The position numbers and the translations under genes were made by a program. Shown one piece after another: positions 1-11,899 of a DNA stretch of 64,000 bases. This DNA comes from Aculops lycopersici (lineage: Eukaryota; Arthropoda; Arachnida; Trombidiformes; Eriophyidae), in contig WNKI01000001.1 of NCBI GenBank assembly GCA_015350385.1, forward strand, positions 6,830,655 to 6,894,654, in the 5' to 3' direction. The notes beneath the pieces were generated by a model. That model did no database searches. It had not been told where the DNA came from and saw only the letters and a program-made list of their open reading frames with translations. Position 1 is the stretch's first letter. Every line of letters begins with the position of its first letter.

Positions 1-358
1 TATTAATTATTATTCATATATTAATATATATGAATAAGATCATGCATCTGATTTCGATGTGTATAAAGAGAACAAAGAAACTTTCCCTATTCTGTAGTTG
101 ATAGGCATGCAAATAGTTTTATCTTTACATAGCCATTAACCATAGCACTGACCATTGAGGCTATGAATAGATATTATCTATTATCTTATCTACTTTCCGA
201 AGTCAGATAAGGAAACTCAAGAGTAATAACAATCCAACTAACAAACTCTAAAAATCGTCCTATTGTTTTACATGCATCATTACCAATTGCAAATCAAACA
301 ACTCCCACGTAAATTTCCTAATAATGAAAAAACAATGCACCACATACACAATATACAG
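1..358 (+). other. Intron tail upstream of the EPS8-like terminal exon
   Basis: This AT-rich stretch has no coding frame of note. It ends in an acceptor-like AG at 357-358, directly before the EPS8 coding frame, so I read it as the 3' part of an intron of a gene that starts outside the window. Confidence 0.7.
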
Positions 359-2010
359 TGTTGCCACCAATTGATCCTACTATCGTTGGCATTCCCTACT
401 TGAACCAGGACGCACTTGATCTACTTTCAAACTGTTGCACTAGCAAGGAATCGGACATGTGGCTTTCGCTTGGTCCCAATTGGACTCAAACAATCGACCC
501 AATGATATTGAAGGCAGCTCGCTTACCTAGCTCATTCCAGCCGATATTCTCGGACGGTTGGGCTCCGGTTATCAATGAACTCGAGCTGATTGGTTTGGTC
601 TTGCCGCCATCTACCGCTGGAAGTTTAGTAGGCAGTGGCGTAGGTGGTGTTACAGCAAGTGAAAGCCACAGGCGCCACCACTCTAGCAAACAACAACTGT
701 TGCCTCAACAGCCACCCTTTGAAAGCGAAGATTTGGAACCAAACGCCTTACTTGACGATTCGCCTGGCCAACTGGACAACGGATGGTTGGAATCGTCGCA
801 CGTACATCACAGGAGCCAGAAGTCATTAAATAGCAAGCGTATGGGAGCAGCCGAACTCAACTCGTCGCCGGCACATGCACGATCTCAGAACGACCTGTTG
901 GTTGGCTCAGAGCCCTACTTCGAACCCTTGCCTCCGCCACAGGCAGTTGTCTACGGCGACCGGGATCGGTCATCACATTACGATTCAGCTGGTCATCGGG
1001 TCTCGTCCGCTTCCGCCAGCCAACTGCCGATGCGAGGCGGCGGCAACAGGTCTGCGATGCCGCCCGAAATTAATCCTGTAGCTGACCAATATCCGCCGGG
1101 TAGTAGAAGAAATAAGCACAATTCTCGTGGTCGAGTAGCTGCTGCTGTGCTGGACGACTATCCTATGCCTCCCATTCATCCTATGAATCCAGGACGAGGT
1201 GATGAGTTTGATTTAGACTATATGAATAGGGGAATCAGCGGCTATCCATCGGACGACTACAGTAAGTTGCATAATCAGCATCTGGATGATATGAGTATGC
1301 CCGGACGCTCGACAAACCGTTCGGCCGCCGCTGGACCATCGTCGCGCGCCTTACAGCAACAGCAAAGGCTTCAAAAGGCTCACAATCAATCGAGCAGTAG
1401 GCACCAGCAAGACGCAATGTGGCGACCAACCCAACCACTGATGTTAGATAATCACCAGAGCCAACGTATGGAAAAATTCGATTACCATAGGGCAGTTGAC
1501 GGCTCATATCCGTTCGATAGTGATACAATGAGTGAACACGAGCGCGAGGCGATGCTGCTCGACTTGGGACCAGCTCAAGCCGAATGGTATTTCGAGCTAC
1601 AATCGCGTGGAGCTCTAACTGTCCGTGTTCTATTCACTCGCGAGGCGAATAACGACAAGGAGCTCTCAGTTAGACGGGGCGAAATTTTAGAGGTTTTGGA
1701 TGACTCAAGAAAATGGTGGCGCGCTAGAAACATCAATCTACAAGTGGCACATGTGCCGCATACAATTGTGGCTGTTATGAATGGGTACCAGACCATCGAT
1801 GAGCTGCTTACCCACAATCCTATCAGTTTGGCCGCCTCAGATCCATCTTACATGTCGGCACCTGCAGTACCACAGCAGCGAGGGCCTAGGCGCGGTGAGG
1901 GTATACAACAACCACCACCTGTCCAGTACTATCCTCATCATAAAAACGCAGAGATGGTCTATGATGATAGGAGAAATTCCAAGACTGCAGGCGCGTTCAG
2001 ATATTTCTGA
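359..2010 (+). CDS. Eps8: EPS8-like signalling adaptor, 3'-terminal exon (partial)
   Basis: This is the C-terminal part of an EPS8-family adaptor, which links receptor tyrosine kinase and Rac signalling to actin. The first ~70 residues match the conserved EPS8 mid-region (a DLLS..C block, the MWLSLGPNWT motif and an F..GWAPV motif). A long Ser/His/Gln-rich disordered linker follows. An SH3 domain lies near exon residues 418-473, with the ELSVRRGEILEVLDD and WWRARN signatures. No ATG opens the frame: an AG acceptor sits at 357-358 and the exon begins with the last two bases of a codon, so the N-terminal PTB domain must lie upstream of the window. After the SH3 only ~75 Pro/Gln-rich residues remain before the stop. 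The helical actin-capping/bundling effector region of vertebrate EPS8 is not visible. Family assignment is firm; the loss of the effector region is inferred. Confidence 0.88.
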
Positions 2011-2039
2011 AGAAACGCTAGGACAATAACGTGATAATA

Positions 2040-2045
2040 ATTAAA
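2040..2045 (+). terminator. Poly(A) signal variant ATTAAA for the EPS8-like gene
   Basis: ATTAAA lies about 30 nt after the EPS8 stop, in the 203-bp gap before the convergent TEP gene. It is a plausible cleavage signal, but this is motif evidence only. Confidence 0.4.
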
Positions 2046-2170
2046 CCGTATACCTGAAAGTATATCCCCTCATCAACTTATAACATATAAATTCTCAATA
2101 ACTAGACTCATGCTACAGTTCCTTTTTTAATCTTGAATTGCAAAATTTCTATTGCAGCTGTATGCTTGAG

Positions 2171-2176
2171 TTTATT
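2171..2176 (-). terminator. Poly(A) signal AATAAA for the Mcr/TEP gene
   Basis: The + strand reads TTTATT, giving AATAAA on the minus strand 38 nt beyond the TEP stop codon. This fits a short 3' UTR facing the EPS8-like gene. Confidence 0.55.
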
Positions 2177-2213
2177 TGCACTTGCGATGTAAAAACTCGA
2201 CTTCAAATACGAC

Positions 2214-5200
2214 TTACGTCGTTGATCTGGATTTTGTGCCTGTGGCCAAGATTACAACCACACACGATAAAACCACTATCATCCAAGTGAGAGGCAACGG
2301 GGGGTTAATGCGATAGGCTGAGCTGAAAATGGGGCAGTATGGGCACTGGTAAGATCCACAGACATGGCAAATGCTTAGTGCATACAAGTTGTACGCATTC
2401 AGCATAGTTTCGTTGAATCGTTCTATCGGTTTCAATAGTTGTTTTATGGGATGGCAAAGGGAATGTGTTGTTAGGATGAATTGAAATTCAAGAATTGGAG
2501 TTGAGATCAATTATTTAGATCAATAAAAAGAAAAATTTTTCATCTGCAGTCATTCAAAACTCACCTGGCGCGTAATAATCATAGATCCTGACTGGCATAA
2601 ATCTTGTCATGTTCGCAACTGGATACCATCTGTTGAGCGTGAACTCAACGCACTGGTGGTCCGTATTGTCAATCTAATTTGTATCCAGGGAGTTAGGCAT
2701 GTGAATATGACATGAAGAATGGGGTGAATAGGTTAGAATGGTAGCTCAACAGGTATTGGGTGGCCCCGTTAGACTTTGATTTGCATCTAAAAAATTACTT
2801 ACATAATCGAAATAAAAATATATCTTCCTATCCGTCGTCCTTGCTTCTTTCAAGTTTCTGGGATATTTCTGAACCCCACTGGCAGAGGCATTAATGATCC
2901 TATCCAAAACACTCTGGTTTATCACGTAACCCGTAGGAACTGGAAACTCGAGTACGGCCATACCGGATCGTGGACTCTCGGCAAGAAGTGTCCATTTTGC
3001 ACAAGCCTCTATGTGTATGTTGGAACTGTTACGTCCCGAATATCTAGGTGTTACGCTTAAATCAAACGCCTTAATTGCTGGTTTAAGTTGCAACTGAGGC
3101 CAATCAACGTTATACTGGACATCTAGGGATAGTAAGGCAGTTCCAGAGCCTTCGGCACGAAGTGTAAAGATTCCGTGGGCATTGGGGAAATTAACTGTAT
3201 GTGTTTGTGAGATGTTGGCCTCGCTAATGACCATCTTGTTCTCGCGATTAACGTCACGCAATGCAGGTGCTTCCACCGAAAGCTTAATGTCTGTCACAGA
3301 CCTATGGTCAGAGTTCACTGAATAATCAATCAATGCCTGCAGCGCAACTATTGTGTCTTGGGTAGATGCCCAGCCACCGCTAGACAGACGCTGTGTGTTT
3401 AGCCATTCAACTATATCGCGTTGAAACGGAGCCTGACGTTGAATCTGAGTAAGAAGGCCGTAGGCAGTTGTCTGAACATTGCGAGAGTCGAATTTACCTC
3501 TCGCTCGAGGGTGAATAATGTTTCGATTGTTCTGTGTATTGATTTGATTAGGCTGCACTGGCTCTAAGCTCCAGTAGCGCAAACCTGACTGCTGATGCAT
3601 CTTTTTATCAAGGTGATTGTAAGCTTCGTCGGCCTCGATTGAGTTAACTAATTGCAGAGCATAGGTAACCAGAGCTAAATCAAATGGATCCTGGGCTGTC
3701 TTAATGGTGGTTCGGTGTAATAGAGACTCGAGATATTTTTGAGCCAATATCCGGGCATTATTAGCACGAGTCGCTTGTTCACCCGCTCTATCTCTCACAC
3801 TGTGTAGTGCCACTAGAACGTATGCTGTTAGTGAAATGTTCTTTAGCTTAAAGTCCTCAAGCGGAAGGCCTAGTCTTGGGCTGTTGTCGAGTTTTCTATC
3901 ATGAGTGTGGGAACTTTGTTCGATGAATGCACCATCTTGAGTTTGTTTCGATACAAGCCAGCCGAGAGCTGAATCGATGACATCTGATTCAATCGTGATG
4001 TAATTTTCCCACTCCTGAGCAGTGGCCTGGTGGAGATACCTCACTACAAAAGCTGTCAACCAAACACTTGGTTCGCTTGATGATTTGAACAATCTGAATG
4101 AACCGTCTTTGTTTCGAAAGCTTAACTGGCGTTGATATAGTAAGTTGAGATGCTTGAACACTTCCTTCTTGATTTCTGGAGTTTCTTGGCCAGTATGACG
4201 AAGGTATGAGATCGAAAGTAGGTTTAGGGCGAAGTTGAACATATTCTGCTCACCACAATCAGAAGGTAGCCTCAGAGCTGACTTAGTTCCTACCGGTATA
4301 GTCGGGAAAATTGGGCCCACTACTCCACCGGAAATAGAAACTGATGCCTTATTTGAGCCGAATATATACTTCCGAACCTTATCGTACTTGACAACAGGTG
4401 ACTCAGTGATGTTTGTGTCCAGGTACTTGATGAGATACGAACCTTGAGACAAATCGACGACTATAGCCGTGTGCATAACTTGAGGTATACCATCTGCTTC
4501 AACGTTCAATATCTTGGAATGAGTTCTCTTGGCGACTTGAGTTACCGCTGAGATTGTGACATTTACATTGCCGAGTCTTTGTGCAACTATTGGCAGTAAG
4601 ACAAAGGCAGTTTCGTCGGGCTTGATTGTGATTAGATGCTGATGCTCACCAAAAGTTGTTTCAGGGTTGTAGGATGATACCTCACCCGAATCGCCAACCT
4701 GTACAAACTTGTAATCGGGTGAGTCAGCTAATATGATAGTTACTTCGATCTCTTTAGGCAAATAATTTGTAACAAGTGCTCTGACACCAATTTGCTCGCC
4801 CAGGTTACAGCTACCGGGCATTTCTACCTTCAACAAAAATGGACGAACATTTGAAATTTCCAGTGGAGTTCTCATGATTCCAATACCGTTGAACTGACTC
4901 ATGGAGAACGCATTAACAGTCCACGTGGACACAACACTCGGGAGCTTGACCGTGAATATGTGATGTCCTAGAGGCCCAATGTTGATATCTTTCCATAACC
5001 AGTTATCTTCATAAACCCTCTGTAATCTGTTAGCACGACTTAAGCGGTCCAAGTTTCGCATAGCTGTTATGTCGCTTGTTCTGTCACAACCACTTTCATC
5101 TGAGGTGTCACCACATTCGTCAAGACCATTACATCTATAGACTGTTGCATTATAACACTTATCAACAACTAAGCAACGGGTCAAGTCTGCTGCGCAACTG

Positions 5201-7182
5201 GTTTGAGTCTTACGCGGTATCACTGCATCTGTAAAAACAATTAGTCCTGAGTTTTCCAGAAGACTGTGGGCATCTAAACCCATACCCGATGATGGAAAGT
5301 TCAATGTTTCAAATATCCGACCATCAGCTGTTAGCCAATTATGAGATAGTGTTTCGAGATTCTTATCAAAATCTTGCATCTGTTGGTGGAAATCGATGAA
5401 ATTCATTTGTCCCGCACTTGAAATGGCATGTAAATCCTTGTTGAACGCCGACAAGCCAACGTAAGTACCAGGCTGACCATAGACTGCAACCTCTAGTGTC
5501 TCGCCGTGTTTGTCCTTGTTAGGGTTAAGTATAACAGTGAGATTATGCTGCGAAGTTCCGTCGACGTGGAATGTAAGCATATCCATGATAACTTCATTGT
5601 TCTTTGATATATCGTAAATCATTATCGTGGATGTTGGCACCATTTCGGCTGATACTGGTACAGCGAAAGTAGTTGGTGACGACTTGACTCTCTCGCGACC
5701 GCCGGTCAATATCAGACCCTTGGTGATTATCACATAGGAGATTATATCTAATTTGTAATTGGATGATACATGGAATATCGCGTAGTCCCCAACTTTGGCT
5801 GTTGTTGTACTAGTTGTTACTTGCAGTGACCTCTGAGAAGGTGAAAAAGATGGATAGGCTCGTATGCTCGCCTTGGACTTGAGAGCGAACTTCTCATAGA
5901 AATCCGCCTCAACCTTAATAAAGTCAAGATCTAGTAGAGATTGTTTGGTGATGTAACTTCTTACATCGACTGATACCTTCCATGAGCCTGGGATCGTGGA
6001 GATAGCTTCAAAGGTACGGTTAGGTAGTAACTGGCTATTAAATCTATTGACAGCTGTGACCCTCAAGTCGATCGCGCTACTCTTGAGGACTTCAGCAGGT
6101 AATTGAGAGCCACCGGAATATGAAGCGACGAGGTAACAATCGAATATCATATATGGCTTGAAAATGAACGCCGATGGACCTATGAACTTGAGTTTGATCT
6201 TGGATGGAGTAATAAGTGCCCTAGCGAAACCAGACTGGTATAGATCTAGATACCTCTCTCCAACAAATGCGGCCACTGTTACTTTCCCATTGGACATCTG
6301 CTTTTCACCCAATAACCTTCTCAACTCATCCATTGGATACCTGAACTCAGTAAAACCAGTGAATTGAGACTGGGTTTTTGTAGTTGAACTTGTGTAACCG
6401 CTAACCTCGGCTGATATGACAACAGTTAGATTGCCACCAACAGGTGCACCGTTTGTATAATTGGCTGATATGGAGCCCATAATAAACTCTTCGGTGTCTA
6501 GAAACTCGCTGGGCATGTTCACCTTGACTTCATATTGTTGTGGATGGTATTCCTCGACAAGAAAATGACTATCTTGAACTTGACCTTGTGCAAGCACTCG
6601 AATGGTCCAATTACCAACGACCGGTTGGTCGGACAATAGGTAATCTAAACTGACTGAACCAAGATTTGTCTGTTTAGACAGCCACCTTTTTACTGTGATA
6701 CCATGAGGATCCAGCATGTAAACATCTAATGCATCTGAAAATGGTTTCAAGTCTGTCGTTATTGGCACTGTTCTAAATTTGACAACCTGTCCTTGCTTAT
6801 ATATGGGCTTATCTGTCTGTACAAAAATAGTGATTGATCTTTGGCTAAATTGAAGTAGTGTCTCATTAGAGAACACAACTTCATCTGTTTCCGTTCTACC
6901 CTCGATCTTGAGCTTGTATACTCCCTCGAGAGCTTGCGGTGGAACTCGTAGCATCATAGTTTCTGGAACGCCTGTCGAGCATTGTTGCTCAGCTGAGGCG
7001 ATGTCCAGTCCATCCCTCAGAATGGAGGCATGAGCTGTAACAAGTTGAGGTGAATAGTTGGTGACCATAAGCCTGTAAACATGGGCTGGTCTTATGATTC
7101 TTGTGGCTAAAACTAGGAACGATACGCCAAAGATTGGCGATGTATCGGCACCAAGACTGATGGCACCGCCGATGAGAGACAT
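2214..7182 (-). CDS. Mcr: Macroglobulin complement-related / thioester-containing protein with LDLa insert and C-terminal membrane segment
   Basis: This is an alpha-2-macroglobulin superfamily protein of innate immunity and septate junctions. My model is complement(2214..2422, 2565..2673, 2803..7182), 1565 aa. The donors are GTAAGT and GTGAGT. Exon 2 encodes the diagnostic QCVEFTLNRWYPVANMTRF and IYDYYAP segment, and exon 3 continues ERFNET...CHVCGSYQCPYCP and then a hydrophobic segment (WMIVVLSCVVVILA), probably a membrane anchor. The main exon has MG domains with the TDKPIYKQGQ motif, a six-Cys LDL-receptor A module (CNGLDECGDTSDESGC) in the middle, and a thioester-type CGEQ at residues 976-979. 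The LDLa insert and membrane segment match insect Mcr (Tep6). The start is uncertain: no signal peptide follows the ATG at 7182 and an in-frame stop lies upstream, so a leader exon may be missing. CD109-like TEP is the alternative name. Both introns lie at the 3' end. Confidence 0.9.
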
Positions 7183-10100
7183 TTCTTCTATTGTCTGGAA
7201 GTTACTGGTATTCTTGAAGTAAAATCTATACCGTTTGGACGGTTTAAAAAAGTTGCTTTTCTATTGTTCAGTGGTGTGATCAAGTTGCGTCATGGATGCA
7301 TGTAGATAGTTTGCTCTTTTAATGAGATCATAATGATTAAAAAATGTGTGAATATTTTCAAAATAATTGTTAAGTAGGTAGGTATTTATAGAATTGCAAT
7401 CAATATTTCAGATCATGTAATAGAATTATACTGGTTCTTCGGGCCAACTGCAGGAAAATCGCCGGTTGGCGCGAAAAGACTGGCCCCCTGACCAGTAGCT
7501 CGCTACCTAGCAACGAGAGCAAATGTTAGTGGACAGGGTGTTATATTTCAATCGAAATGTTTTGCTTGCGGTCTAAAAATAAAACGAAGGATTTTTTCAA
7601 TAGTAGATCGTGCACGAAAATTTGACACTCAATATGCCAATGTCACTTAAAAATTTCAAAGATTGTACAATAATTTAAACAGGTGGTTTTTCTAACTTGA
7701 CGACGCAACAGTAAAGCGCTAATATTTTCTTTTGCGTTGATGGTGATGCTGTTGTCATTCTTGCTGCTCTATGACTTCTTCGCACGCCCACGAGTTTTAT
7801 TGGGCCCGTAAGTATTATTGCGGTTTTGAATGACTTCACTCCAATTAATCTTGTGTATTAATCTTGTGATTGTGACCAGCAATAATACTTGCAACTCGCT
7901 CAACAGCATCAAGTTCAGTGTTTACTCACTGTTTGATTCAACTTTTTCCAGCAAACTTGGAACTTGTGGATCACGAACACGCTAAGAAGCAACCTGTCTG
8001 ATGAGCCTGTTGGTAGTGGCGTTGGCGATCGTTAGCATGGTGGCCAGTATCCCGTTGAACGCCCTTCGAGGGTAGAACTTCAAAACACCAACCAAGAAGC
8101 AGCAAGTGGCTAGCTGAAGTGGCGGCCATCGTCGTTGTTGTTGAGTAACACACAGGCTAGTCTAGTATTGGATGCAGTAGCGATAGACTTCTCGTCGTTG
8201 CCGCCTTTGCGGGTCCAACTCTCTGCATTGCTTTCTATGGCGCTACAGGGTCCGCAGTTCTCTGTGTTCCCACAAAGCCAAGCCAACTGCTGCACACGCC
8301 CGTCCACTTGGCGGCGGCCGCAGTCGTAGAGACGGCAGCGGATATTTGCGCCCCTCTGCTGGTCTGTCGGCGTTCAGGGCAAAAGTTCGCTCGAAAATGC
8401 GAGCCCCAGTGTAGAGGGTGAGCGGAGTCAAGTGCAGCTGCCGCTTTCGAGTTACAAATACACGACGCAAGCTCACGGGCGTTGGGGTTTTGGCTTCTGC
8501 TGTGTTTAGCACTTGCAGTTTTGTGCGCTTGGCAAATGAAATGCAGCGAACTGTTGCTCCTCTGCCACTGCTTCTGCTGCCTCTGCTTCTCCCGCAGGCT
8601 AACATTCTCTAGCCCGATCAACAAAACCAGGGGAACTGCAGAGTTGGATTAGACGCAAGACAGCGAGTGAATGATGCAGACACACAAGCATAACCAGAAA
8701 AAGTTCGCCTGGCGGAGGCGAAAACTCGCCAACAATTCGCTCCGCTCGCTTGTAGCTTTCAGCTGCCGCTTCCTCTACTCCTGTCGCCTGCGTCCTTAGC
8801 CCGTCCGCCTGTCTGTCTATTTGTATGTCGACTTGTTCGCTTGCAAGAAAGTTCACTCTTTCCTATGGATTTGCCCGATAGGAAGAGTAGCCAACTCATT
8901 CGAGCTTGGTCCCATAACGTTCGGAAGTTGGCGTCGGTTGCGCTGCAGAGATGGCGGATTTTCAGTCGCCATTTTGGATCTAGCAGCGAAATTCAACAAT
9001 TCGCCACCAGTTGGTTGTTGTGTATATGTGTGAGCGGATTTATAAGTACGCCAGGCGACGGACGATCCAGCCCGCCGCCATCTTGGATCTAGCAGCGAAC
9101 TTCGGCCTATGTTCGCCACTGATGCTATAGCAATCATTTTGGCTAGTCAAATAACCACAGTAACAAGTTTACAATTCACACATAGGCACCAACATTAAAC
9201 TCATTGTAAGCAAACATGGATCCGAAAGGGAGAATTCAATTCAAATCCAAGCCCGATTAGCCTTCAACTTGTCAGGAGAGGATTAACCCTCATGTTGACA
9301 GGTAGTTGGAATGAGGTGAATGCCACATCATTGTAGCCAGTCATTCTACTGAACATCGCGAAAAAGACTTATAAGTTCTAGTCACAAACACAACAGAAGC
9401 CACAAGCGAACGACTTCAATATGCAAACTAGGCGAAACGTCATTTCCTCTCTGGCAACCATTTGATGGCCTTGTTAACGCGTCAAATGTAACAACAGTAG
9501 TACTAGAAGAAGCAGCAACCTGTCGGAATGCCTCAAGATGCTTTTAAAATTTGACTCTGACACATATGCAACAATCAACCAGGCAACCGCAACAACATGA
9601 TTATCCATGGGAAACGAGCTTCTTAGGCAGTCGAGAGCTAGGCCGGCGAGTAAGGAAGCAAGCAAACAGGTGGATGCTTGAAACTTTGTCAAAACCCAGC
9701 AGTCTCCACGGACTACTACCCCTGCTTCACGATCGTCAATTGACTCTGTTGCGCGCGCAGTTGTCGAATTGCCAAATGAGCAAACCACTTGCGCTATCCC
9801 ATTGTACACAGTCAAGCTAGTCGAAATCGACCACGGCAGAGACCACTAGCGGGAGAGAATATTTTTGCGGCAGGTGCAACCGACTGCAGGATACGCACTC
9901 AATCCATTGCGAAACAATTTGCCAAACACTCAACAGGCAGCAGCAGCAAATGAGGAAAGCAATAACACAGTGAACGTAAAATAGCAGCCAGCGAGCGAGT
10001 GCATCGAATCAACATAGTATTGCCTCTCGACGGATTTGGCACCAGGTTGCTCACAAACGAAGCGGAGATTTTTTTAAATCAACGCCAAAGAGCTACAAAA

Positions 10101-11844
10101 AAGGGATGACGACAACCGGTAAGCTAGAGGCCTACGAGTGCGTCCCTGTGGCAATAAGACTAGCTTGCAACATGAGATAGTGCATCGTGACTTACGCCTT
10201 CAAAGTCAGTGGCATCGAAAGAAGAGTCATCTATCTGCCTGGCATATAGTGTAAGTGCCCAGTAATCCTCCATCTCCATGATTCCGAGTGTTTCAAATTT
10301 TCACTGGAAACCTAATAGGAGCACTGAATGATAATAGCCTCCAGTCACCAATGGTGTTGCTGTTACTCATCATGATGCAACCGCCATGAGGCGGTTCCGC
10401 GCACCTGCACAATTGTTTGAGTAGCTCACGCACAAGCCATGGTGCTTCGGCTCCCGATGTTGAAGCTCGTGAAGCAGACACTAGTTCTGGCCAACAAACG
10501 AGGCATCGGATTCCAATACTCTTTTGTGTGCTCCGCTCTGATTCTCAATCAACCATAATTATTATTACAATCATTCTTATTCACCCGTCGCCTGATTTTT
10601 AGCAGGTTAGATGCTCGATCATCGAGGGGCTCGAAGGTCAGGTGCTTGATTATACTAGAGTCTATGAAGTAACGAAACACATTGTATGTTTGTGAATCTG
10701 CGACTCAGCGAGAACATCATTCGTCTAGATTCTCCAGTCAATTAGAATTTTCTATGACTCGTAAAGAGTCTTAACTAACCATTCGCGTTTCTGTACCATT
10801 CGCAGTGGGCCACAATTTCGAACTTGAAAATTGATGCAGCACCGTTCCCGACTGCACCTGCCGCTTGGTTATGAGTAGCAAGTGGTTATGAATTTGAACC
10901 TGAACAATGTAGGGCGGGCGGCTCAAATAACGCCTTCCCAGCCGATTGTGGGGACATCTACTGTTGGTTAGGAAAAATTTTCTATGGTCAGATCGAGAAA
11001 TTCTGTGCTGCCTTACGTAATAATAACAACACAAACCATAGCCACAGTAGCGGGGGCAGTGGCACTTCGCTGCAACACAGGGGCGCCTACTGCGCGCGTA
11101 GCTCGTGCGAATATGTACCGTTGTTAATAGTTCACTAGATACATTACCAGAAATAACTAATTTGAAGTTATCATTATTATTATATTATATCGGGATTTCT
11201 TTATACCTCAGTCTTTCAATTGAATATATGATGGACATATCATATAGTTCAAGATCATCAATCTAATCGTGAAAACCCTTCATAACACAGTGAGGCAGAT
11301 ATTATAGATGTAACTTTATATGCTCGACGCCATAAACCTCAAATTACCTCAGTCAAACATTTCGTAAGCTTACGGGCGCCTCAATCTTGATCTTGTCTCG
11401 TGGATGGTTACATCCACTGAACTAGAACTAGACATTCCTGCAAAATCCAAATATTGGCATATAAAATGTGGGCCAAATCTTGAGTAGGAGTCCTGCCAAA
11501 TTGACGTGCACCTGAAACACAGGTCTTTCAAAAGTAACTAACTAACGTTGTCCAAAAGAGTTGGCCACAAGATAGGAGTAATTGGTAACTGTAATCATTA
11601 GAAGGTTTACCTCATATTAATATTTCGCCATTAACAGGATCAACGACATTCATTTCCATAAAAATCGAACATAATCACTAATATTAGAATCTTATAAGTC
11701 AAGTCTTTCAAATCACACAAAAGTGTGTTGGATAGAATCGTTGTCTTTCATCAACCAAAATCTTTTCGTATTGATACACACATAGGACGATATCAGCTTG
11801 TCTATAAACGGAGTCTTTCATATATGTTGATATTTTTCTTTCAG
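7183..11844. other. 4.7-kb non-coding interval between TEP (-) and VGAT (+)
   Basis: I see no coding frame with a recognisable domain. The stretch 8100-9140 is relatively GC-rich, with many overlapping frames but no conserved protein. It holds the duplicated YY1/PHO-like element listed separately. Near 10106 an ATG followed by four codons and a GTAAGC donor could be a tiny leader exon, but nothing downstream confirms it. The VGAT-proximal end has the GTCTTTCA cluster. I read the interval as divergent promoter and 5' regulatory DNA. Confidence 0.5.
8967..9099. promoter_or_regulatory. Duplicated 24-bp element containing YY1/PHO-like sites
   Basis: A 24-bp sequence beginning CGCCATYTTGGATCTAGC occurs at 8967-8990 and again at 9076-9099 with one mismatch. 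Both copies are followed at a short distance by TTCGCCAC. On the minus strand the second copy reads CAAGATGGCGGC, the classical YY1/Pleiohomeotic consensus; the first reads CAAAATGGCGAC. An extra ATGGCGG lies just before the first copy (8951-8957). The repeat is seen directly; the regulatory role is inferred. Confidence 0.5.
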
Positions 11845-11897
11845 ATCAACAAACTAAGATAGTGGCGGCATTAGCACCAACTATATCAAGTCTTTCA
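11211..11897 (+). promoter_or_regulatory. Cluster of six GTCTTTCA octamers upstream of VGAT
   Basis: The identical octamer GTCTTTCA occurs, all in the same orientation, at 11211, 11523, 11703, 11743, 11813 and 11890. The last copy ends three bases before the VGAT start codon. Five lie within 375 bp. The DNA between copies is not similar, so this is not a simple tandem repeat. It could be a cis-regulatory or RNA-level motif; the function is unknown. Confidence 0.55.
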
Positions 11898-11899
11898 AG

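Noticed and set aside
8235..8624. Overlapping 120-130-codon frames on the minus strand
   Set aside because: Two frames overlap with no domain content; typical of GC-rich non-coding DNA lacking stops.
10106..10118. Mini first exon (ATG plus four codons followed by a GTAAGC donor)
   Set aside because: No downstream exon can be tied to it, and VGAT already has a good start; such short ATG-donor combinations occur by chance.
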